Source: Halorussus vallis (GTDB lineage: Archaea; Halobacteriota; Halobacteria; Halobacteriales; Haladaptataceae). Taken from it: a stretch of 64,000 nt of DNA. Of this stretch, positions 58,234 through 64,000 are shown one piece after another (the first letter of the stretch is position 1; each line of letters starts with the position of its first letter). Under the pieces are notes generated by a model, which had not been told where the DNA came from, ran no database searches, and saw nothing but the letters and a program-made list of their open reading frames with translations. The DNA lies in assembly GCF_024138165.1 (NCBI RefSeq), contig NZ_CP100000.1, positions 3,100,001 to 3,164,000 of the forward strand. The letters are read 5' to 3'. Position numbers and translations under genes: made by a program.

Positions 58234-61200
58234 TTAGCAGTCGACGTCGTTATCGTCGTCGTAAACTACTTCTTTATCGTTTTTCGGGATTTCGTCTTCT
58301 GCGTTATCTATTGTCTTGAAGAATCCGCCATCCTTGCCGGTCAGAATCGTCCGCAGGATGTGGTACCCTTCCGAGACGGTGTCAGCGACGGCCATCACCA
58401 CCCTGTTCGGTCCAAGTCGGAGGATGTAATACCGCTGAGAACCCGCATCGATGATTTTTGTTGGGTTTTCGAGTATCTCACGGAGCGTTGAGACACTGTC
58501 GATTGGCTTTTCATCTCGGATAGAGTGTTCCGGATTATCGTGCTTGGTTATATCGACTGTATCTTCGCACTCTTCGTTGTAAGCTGGCTGTTCACTCGCC
58601 GTCATTATTGTGCCGCCGACAATGGAGATGACAATCTCTTCGAGATAGTCCGTTCGTCCGATGACAGTATAGTCTCCTTCGCCGTGCTCGTGAACAGTCG
58701 GATTGTTCCGGAGAACCTGCCGAATATCGGCCGTGGTGAGAGTAGTTGTCTCGGCAATGTACTTCCAGCCGTGCCCGCGAGCTATCGTCTCGCCAGTTCG
58801 CGGGTCTGTTTCTGTTGCGACTGTCCCGGTCGCCAGCGTTACGGTCGTCGGCAGCGCAGTATCACTCGCTAGGTATCGCGCTTTGACGCCAGTCGTAGGC
58901 TGATTCTTGACGGTTTCGCCGTCTGCAGGCACGTACTCGTTCGCGAGGTACAGTCCACCAGCAAACACGCTGATAATCACACCGCCAATTAATGCACGAG
59001 CAAGAACGGAGGGGTCGGTAGGTGTTGAAACTGCTCCACCGACGACGACACCCGACGCTGCTAATTTTGCGCCACCGCCTTCTTTCACCTCGATTTTGAC
59101 AGCGTACCCGTTCCCATGGCTGTCGGTCAGATTGATCCAGTATTCTTCCGGCGGTTCGTTGAGGACACCGTGGTCCTCGAACTCGATCCGGTACTCCCCG
59201 TCCGTTCCGGCCGTGACTTTCGCCTTACTCGCATTCCAGTAGGAATCCTCTAGGAAGTTCGCCGGGTCGTACTTCGGTTTACCCTCGACTGAGACTGCAG
59301 ACTCGTCTTCGACCGAGACCTCAACGTAGTCGTTGTAATTGTCCGAGTTGACTTCGGTGATCGAAGGTGGAGTATCCTCAACGAGTGGACGAGGGTCTAC
59401 GGCGTCTCCGAATCCATCACCGTCACTATCGGAATCAAGGAGATTCGTTCCCCAAATCCGCCGTTCCTCGTAGTCGTCGAGGACGTCTCCATCGGAGTCG
59501 ACCCTCGTCGGGTCGCTGTTCAGCAGGTAATAGGTGCGCCCGACGCCGTTTCCGGCCTCGTGCTTGTCGCCGACTTCCTGACCGTCTGGGATGCCGTCGC
59601 CGTCGGTGTCGGCGTCGTAGGGGTCGGTGTAGATGCGTTCGTTCGTCCCGGTGACGATGCCGAGCGTCTCCAGCGAGTTCGACAGGCCGTCGTCGTCGGT
59701 ATCGCGAGTGACCTGCACGTCGAAGTACGACACCCTGACGGTCGACATGTTCAGCGCCAGCACGCGGACCGTCAGCGTCTCGCCCGCGGCGTGGGTCAAG
59801 TCCTTCTCTATCGTCTTCGAGTTGGTGACTCGCTCGCCGTCCTCGCCGTCGACGTCGAAGACGGTGTACGTGTCCGAGTCGGTGACGAGTAGGACCTGCG
59901 CCGTGGCGTTGACTTCCTTCGCCGATCCCTCGACTCGGGCCCGGACCGTGATCTCCGAGGCGTCGGCCGGGAGTTCGACCGACCGGGTGAGCCGCGACGG
60001 CGGAATCGGGTCGCCGCCGGCCCGACCGGGAATCGTCGTGCCCGGCGGCGGGTCGTAGGGTTCGCTGGTCGTGGTCGTCTCGGTCGTGGTCGTCGGCGGA
60101 TAGCCCGGACCGAACGGATTCTCGCAGTCGTCGCACAGTCTGTTGGTTCCGACCCTGCCTCCCGTGCTGCCCTTTGCCGACAGAATCTCGTCGGAGAGCG
60201 TCCGCGTCGACGAGGAGTCGTTCTCCTGCGTGAGCGTCCCGGATTCGTCCGACTCCGTGCTCGCGTCCGCTGTCGCCGAGTCGAACGTCTGGGCGGTCGT
60301 CGACCCACCGACGACGACCCCACCGCCGCCGTTACAGTCGCCGCTACAGTTCCACCCGTCCAGGTCGTCGAAGTCCTCGTCGATGGCGTACCTGGGGTCG
60401 GGGTCGACCTTCTGCTGGGCCTCCCACTCCTTCTCGTTCAGCACCGTGAACGTCGAGAAGTGCGGGGTCGTGCCGGTCACCGTGTCGTTGGTCGCGTCGA
60501 CCGACGACGGCAACTGCACGTACGTCTGGAGGCTCCGGTTGTAGGTGTACAGCGCGAGATCTCGCTCGTCTTCGACCCGCGTCTCGTCGTAGTCGATGGT
60601 GAGGTTCGCGCGCTCGAACTCTCGCTCGGACTCGAAGTGCAGCACTTCGGAGGCGGCCGCCCGCTTCACCGATTCGGGCTGGACGCGCTGGTTCGTCTCG
60701 TTTCGCACCGTGATGCCGCCGGCGATGGCTCCGTTGCCGGTGACGTTCACCGCGACGCCGACGGTTTCGTTCTTCGTCGTCGTCGAGAACGTCTCCTCGC
60801 CGTCCGGCACGCCGTCGCCGTCGGTGTCGGCGACCGTCGGGTCGGTCTCCAGTTCGACCTCGTCGGCGTCGGGCAGTCCGTCGCCGTCGGTGTCGGGTCG
60901 GAGCGGGTCGGTCCCGTGGACGGTCAGTTCAGCCGAGTCGTTCAGTTCGTCGACGTCGGTGTCGGCCCGAATCGGACTCGTCGTCGCGTTCTGCTCGCGG
61001 AGGTTGGCGAGTCCGTCGCCGTCGAGGTCCTCGTCGGCGTCCGAGACGGTGTCGTTGTCGGTGTCGGCCGTCAGGGGTTCGACGCCGCGGAACCGCTGTT
61101 CGAACCCGTCGCGGAGTTCGTCGTCGTCGGTGTCGGCGTCGTGGGGCTTCAGTTCGAAGAGGTACTCGTAGTACGTCGTGACGCCGTCTTCGTCGAAGTC

Positions 61201-62706
61201 CTCGTTTCCGTCGAGGACCTGGTTGGCGGACTCGTTTCGCCCCGTTCGCGAGGAGTTGCTGTCGTAATCGAGGGGCGCGGTCCCGGCGGTGTCCCGTTCG
61301 TACTTCTCGGGCAGACCGTCGGCGTCGAGTCGCAACGTGTCGTGTCCGGTCACCGGCGGGGCGTCCGGGTCGTCGGGCGCCCAGCGTCGGTTCGGGTCGG
61401 TCGCCGAGACGGTGATGCGATTGACCTTCCGGTCCAGCGTGAGATTGGTACTGAAAGTGCCGACGGTCCCCGGCGTGGCGTTCACGTCGAGCGCCATCGT
61501 CCGGTTCGCGCCGTTGAGCGTCAGGGTCAGCGGGTCGAGTTCGTGGCCCCGGACGTCGAAGACGCGACCGCGAACCGCGTAGGTGACGCTCTCGTTGTGG
61601 GCCATATCCTCGCTGACGGTGATGGTGACGTTCGGCGTGCTCGCGAGGTCGAGTTGGTCGAGCGCCTTCTGGGCGTGAATCCAGGCGACTCGGTACTGGC
61701 TAACGGCGGCGTGGCCCCGGTCGCTGCCCCGGAAGCGCTCGGCGCGCTCGTAGGCCGCCCGCGCGTCCGTGAGGTTCCGTTCGACCGCGTCGGCGTCGTA
61801 GGAGACGTTCCGCGCCCGCAGAATCTCGGCGACGCGTTCGGCGTCGGCGATGGCCGTCTTTGCCAACTGCCGGTCGGACCGCACCAGCAACGTCGTGACG
61901 TTCGGCGCGAACTTCGGGGGCGTGCTCGCTCGCTTGTCGAGTTCGAACAGTTCCGCCGACGTAGTCCGATTCGCGTCGAGCACGTACTGGAGCGAGTCGT
62001 CGAGCGCTTCCAGCGCCTTCGTCCGGTGGCGCTCGACCGACCGCCCAGGACCCGCGAACTCCGCGTCCTGCAGTGCGTCGATGGCCGCGACCCGGTAGTC
62101 GACCGCCGAGGCGTTCTCCTCGACGGTGACGTCGACGCTCGCGTTCGCCAGCGCCTCGCTCGCGTTCTTCCTGTGCGAGCGGTTGTCGACGTTCCCGGGC
62201 GTGTTCCGGTTCGCCACCCACTCGGGCGGCCCGCGCTCCTTCGACGAGGGGCCGCCGGCCCACGACGGCGGGCCGCCGCCTTTGTCGCCTTTCTTCGGTC
62301 CCTTGCCCTTCCCCGGATGGGTCCCGTTCTTCGGTCCCTTCCCGCTACCGGGGTTCGTTCCGTTCTTCGGCCCCTTTCCCTTGCCGGGGTGGGTGCCGTT
62401 TTTGGGTCCCTCGCCCTTTCTCGGATGCGTCCCGTTCTTCGACCCCTTTCCGTTGCCGTTCTTCGGTCCCTTGCCCTGCTTCGGGCCCTTCTCGGTGGTC
62501 GTCGCGGTCGAGTCACCGTCTCCTCGATACGGCGGGAGCAACCCGTGCCTGGAGAGCGAGTCGGTGACGCTATCGAGCAGCGCGTTTCGAGTCGCGTCGT
62601 TCGGCCGGCTCGGCGGTTCGAGGGCCGCCGCGGCCGGCGTGAGCGTCGACGTGACTATCAGTACGGAGAAGACGACCGCGAGGATTCGTCTGGTCCGAAG
62701 GTTCAT
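58234..62706 (-). CDS. Secreted 1490-aa polymorphic-toxin-like protein with calcium-binding repeats
   Basis: Signal peptide (RRILAVVFSVLIVTSTLTPA), then about residues 75-145 a Lys/Gly/Pro/Asn repeat (GPKNGTHPGKGK units), a helical domain (FAGPGRSVERHRTKALEALD), Ig-like strands, and from about 455 to 630 thrombospondin type 3-like calcium loops (HDADTDDDELRDGFE; RPDTDGDGLPDADE). A second set lies at about 1000-1090 (DADTDGDGIPDGQE), containing the segment duplicated in the orphan cassette. A hydrophobic helix (GGVIISVFAGGLYLANEY) near 1240 precedes the C-terminus. The last 110 residues, DNPEHSIRDEK...LREILENPTKII...RYYILRLGPNRVVMAVADTV...HILRTIL, resemble the BECR-fold nucleases of toxin systems (inference). 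Many N-x-S/T sites. GC content drops over the C-terminal part. Confidence 0.8.
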   Translation of the reverse strand: MNLRTRRILAVVFSVLIVTSTLTPAAAALEPPSRPNDATRNALLDSVTDSLSRHGLLPPYRGDGDSTATTTEKGPKQGKGPKNGNGKGSKNGTHPRKGEGPKNGTHPGKGKGPKNGTNPGSGKGPKNGTHPGKGKGPKKGDKGGGPPSWAGGPSSKERGPPEWVANRNTPGNVDNRSHRKNASEALANASVDVTVEENASAVDYRVAAIDALQDAEFAGPGRSVERHRTKALEALDDSLQYVLDANRTTSAELFELDKRASTPPKFAPNVTTLLVRSDRQLAKTAIADAERVAEILRARNVSYDADAVERNLTDARAAYERAERFRGSDRGHAAVSQYRVAWIHAQKALDQLDLASTPNVTITVSEDMAHNESVTYAVRGRVFDVRGHELDPLTLTLNGANRTMALDVNATPGTVGTFSTNLTLDRKVNRITVSATDPNRRWAPDDPDAPPVTGHDTLRLDADGLPEKYERDTAGTAPLDYDSNSSRTGRNESANQVLDGNEDFDEDGVTTYYEYLFELKPHDADTDDDELRDGFEQRFRGVEPLTADTDNDTVSDADEDLDGDGLANLREQNATTSPIRADTDVDELNDSAELTVHGTDPLRPDTDGDGLPDADEVELETDPTVADTDGDGVPDGEETFSTTTKNETVGVAVNVTGNGAIAGGITVRNETNQRVQPESVKRAAASEVLHFESEREFERANLTIDYDETRVEDERDLALYTYNRSLQTYVQLPSSVDATNDTVTGTTPHFSTFTVLNEKEWEAQQKVDPDPRYAIDEDFDDLDGWNCSGDCNGGGGVVVGGSTTAQTFDSATADASTESDESGTLTQENDSSSTRTLSDEILSAKGSTGGRVGTNRLCDDCENPFGPGYPPTTTTETTTTSEPYDPPPGTTIPGRAGGDPIPPSRLTRSVELPADASEITVRARVEGSAKEVNATAQVLLVTDSDTYTVFDVDGEDGERVTNSKTIEKDLTHAAGETLTVRVLALNMSTVRVSYFDVQVTRDTDDDGLSNSLETLGIVTGTNERIYTDPYDADTDGDGIPDGQEVGDKHEAGNGVGRTYYLLNSDPTRVDSDGDVLDDYEERRIWGTNLLDSDSDGDGFGDAVDPRPLVEDTPPSITEVNSDNYNDYVEVSVEDESAVSVEGKPKYDPANFLEDSYWNASKAKVTAGTDGEYRIEFEDHGVLNEPPEEYWINLTDSHGNGYAVKIEVKEGGGAKLAASGVVVGGAVSTPTDPSVLARALIGGVIISVFAGGLYLANEYVPADGETVKNQPTTGVKARYLASDTALPTTVTLATGTVATETDPRTGETIARGHGWKYIAETTTLTTADIRQVLRNNPTVHEHGEGDYTVIGRTDYLEEIVISIVGGTIMTASEQPAYNEECEDTVDITKHDNPEHSIRDEKPIDSVSTLREILENPTKIIDAGSQRYYILRLGPNRVVMAVADTVSEGYHILRTILTGKDGGFFKTIDNAEDEIPKNDKEVVYDDDNDVDC
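59595..59683 (-). repeat. Cassette homology block, full-length copy
   Basis: Partner of 57280-57368. It encodes NSLETLGIVTGTNERIYTDP and YDADTDGDG in the full protein. A crossover here would swap everything C-terminal of residue about 1040 for the orphan module. Confidence 0.8.
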
Positions 62707-62925
62707 TGCGCCGAACTAATCACTAATACGTTAAGTAGAATTCGAGCGGTATCAACGATGATAACACTGGCAGAGAAATCCCACAGAGTGCCGGGAGAGC
62801 TCTGATAACGTGTATTCCGCTCGCGAGGAAGTACGACAACGAAGCGCGCTTCCACCGATACGTGAGTGTTGTCTTACATATATTGCGTCGAGTTCTCTGC
62901 CTGATTTCGTTCCGCCATCGCGCCG

Positions 62926-63912
62926 CTACAGTTCCGACGGCGCGAGCGCCGCCATCGTCGTCTCGAACGTCTCGCGGTCGGCCTGCTCCGGGACGTCGAC
63001 CAGCAGTCGGTCGATGGCGTCGACGTCCCCGAGCGCCCGGAGTTGCTCGCGGGCTTCTTCCGGCGTGCCCGCGACCCCGAGCGCGCCGACCATCTCGTCG
63101 GTCACCTCGTCTGCGGCGCGCTTTCGGTCGCCGACGCGCCAGGCGTCGGCGACCCGTTCGGCCGCCTCGGGGAACCGGCGGGCGACCGCCCGCCGGTAGC
63201 CCTCGCCGCTCCCGACGTAGTACGCGAGGTGGCCCCGGATGGCGTCACGGGCGGTTTCGGGGTCCTCGTCGACCGCGCTCGGGACGTACGGAGCCACCGT
63301 AATCGCGTCGGGGTCCCGACCCGCCTCGGCGGCCGCCTCGGCGACGGTTTCGAACGCGGCGTCGACGTCGGCGAACGGGACGTTGTGGGGAATCCAGCCG
63401 TCGCAGACCCGGCCGGTCGCCCGGCGGTTGGCCGCCCCGAGCGCCGCGTTGTAGATCGGGACGTCGGCGTCCAGCGCGGGGAAGTCGGCGACCGAGAATA
63501 TCTCGCCGTCGTAGTCGACCCGGCCCGCGTCCTCGCCCGAGAGGAACCGCCTGACCAGTTCGGCGGTCTCGTGGGTCCGGCGGACCGGCCGTTCGAAGTC
63601 CAGGCCGTGGAGGTCCTCGATGGACTTCGGCGTGCTCACGCCCAGCCCGAGCGAGAACCGCCCGTCCGAAACCCGGTCGAGCGTGGCGGCCGCCTGCGCG
63701 AGCGCCGCGGGCGACCGCGAAAACACGTTGACGATGGCGGTCCCCACCTCGACGCGGTCGGTTCGTTCGGCGACCTCTGCCAGCCTGACGAACGCATCTT
63801 CGCCCCAGAGTTCCCCCGACCAGACCGAGTCGTAGCCCAGCGCCTCCGCGCGCTCGCCCAGTTCGCCCGGCCGCGCCTCGCCGGTGTCGGGGAGCAGTAG
63901 TCCGACGTGCAT
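62926..63912 (-). CDS. LLM-class F420-dependent oxidoreductase (TIGR04024-like)
   Basis: 328 residues. MHVGLLLPDTGEARPGELGE and VEVGTAIVNVFSRSPAALAQ, RFSLGLGVSTPKSIEDLHGL, then GAANRRATGRVCDGWIPHNV: a luciferase-like TIM barrel with the F420-binding pattern of the mer/Fgd side of the family. The C-terminus (LGVAGTPEEAREQLRALGDV) is typical. It likely uses reduced F420, a cofactor haloarchaea make; the substrate is unknown. Upstream of the toxin gene on the same strand, separated by 219 bases without a gene, so unrelated in function. The 88 bases beyond hold no recognisable gene. Confidence 0.88.
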   Translation of the reverse strand: MHVGLLLPDTGEARPGELGERAEALGYDSVWSGELWGEDAFVRLAEVAERTDRVEVGTAIVNVFSRSPAALAQAAATLDRVSDGRFSLGLGVSTPKSIEDLHGLDFERPVRRTHETAELVRRFLSGEDAGRVDYDGEIFSVADFPALDADVPIYNAALGAANRRATGRVCDGWIPHNVPFADVDAAFETVAEAAAEAGRDPDAITVAPYVPSAVDEDPETARDAIRGHLAYYVGSGEGYRRAVARRFPEAAERVADAWRVGDRKRAADEVTDEMVGALGVAGTPEEAREQLRALGDVDAIDRLLVDVPEQADRETFETTMAALAPSEL

Positions 63913-64000
63913 ACCGGTCCGTCGACCGCCCGGCGTAAAGTTGCTCGGACGGGGACGGTCCTCCCGCCCCGCCGACCGTCAGCCGGTCGGTTCGACGGTC

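Noticed and set aside
60460-62805. 781-codon plus-strand frame opposite the toxin gene
   Set aside because: Antisense shadow made of Val/Gly/Arg repeats caused by the DxDxDG codons; no start signal or domain.

Overview
The window is high-GC haloarchaeal chromosome (class Halobacteria). Proteins are strongly acidic, short leaders and leaderless starts with TATA-like boxes about 25-30 bases upstream are common, and the gene set is archaeal: ftsZ2 with cdrS/cdrL, ncsA, RpoP, L37Ae, Pcc1, prefoldin beta, stand-alone GMP synthase subunit A, F420-type LLM oxidoreductase and many halophile-only small zinc proteins. The genus cannot be fixed from the sequence alone.

Layout. 1-3.6 kb: a glycosyltransferase cut by the window edge, a 6-pyruvoyl-tetrahydropterin-synthase-like protein, a methyltransferase and a BchC-like medium-chain dehydrogenase. 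3.9-7.3 kb: ncsA facing the cell-division block cdrL-cdrS-ftsZ2, with palindromic operators at the cdrS promoter. 7.5-7.9 kb: tRNA-Tyr followed by decayed copies of its own 3' end. 7.9-17.3 kb: aldo-keto reductase, small regulators, a frameshifted SLC13 carrier, GNAT, VOC and zinc-ribbon proteins. 17.6-20.3 kb: the informational cluster L37Ae-RpoP-Pcc1-PfdB-DUF3194, interrupted by about 0.9 kb of structured intergenic repeats. 20.5-31.7 kb: FAD oxidoreductase, lipid-kinase-like protein, DUF2070, guaA glutaminase subunit, VOC, Tat-exported protein, membrane proteins. 32-39.4 kb: DUF192, LeuA/CimA family enzyme, TspO, hydrolase, zinc proteins, citrate synthase; tRNA-Ser at 39.6 kb. 39.8-46.5 kb: MoxR ATPase and an opposing DUF4129-DUF7269-like-DUF58 membrane operon. 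46.9-50.6 kb: hyuA-hyuB.

50.8-62.7 kb is an accessory island on the minus strand that reads as a polymorphic toxin system. A 1490-residue secreted protein (signal peptide, Lys/Gly/Pro repeats, calcium-binding DxDxDG repeats, Ig-like segment, membrane helix, C-terminal toxin-like domain) is followed by a likely immunity gene. Next comes a start-less orphan cassette that begins with an 89-base near-copy of an internal segment of the big gene and ends in a different C-terminal domain with a D...ExK nuclease motif. Its own likely immunity gene follows at 2 bases, then an Imm49-like gene and a tandem array of four paralogous immunity-like genes. Two of those four carry an in-frame TAG exactly where the relatives have Trp, and one is a 5'-truncated fragment. 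Base composition falls visibly across the C-terminal cassettes, as expected for transferred modules.

Two other themes cross the window. First, three copies of a roughly 110-120 base structured repeat whose outer stem shows a compensatory change. Second, several long perfect palindromes (28-54 nt), most of them inside coding sequence. Annotations rest on reading the translations by eye; no database search was run.
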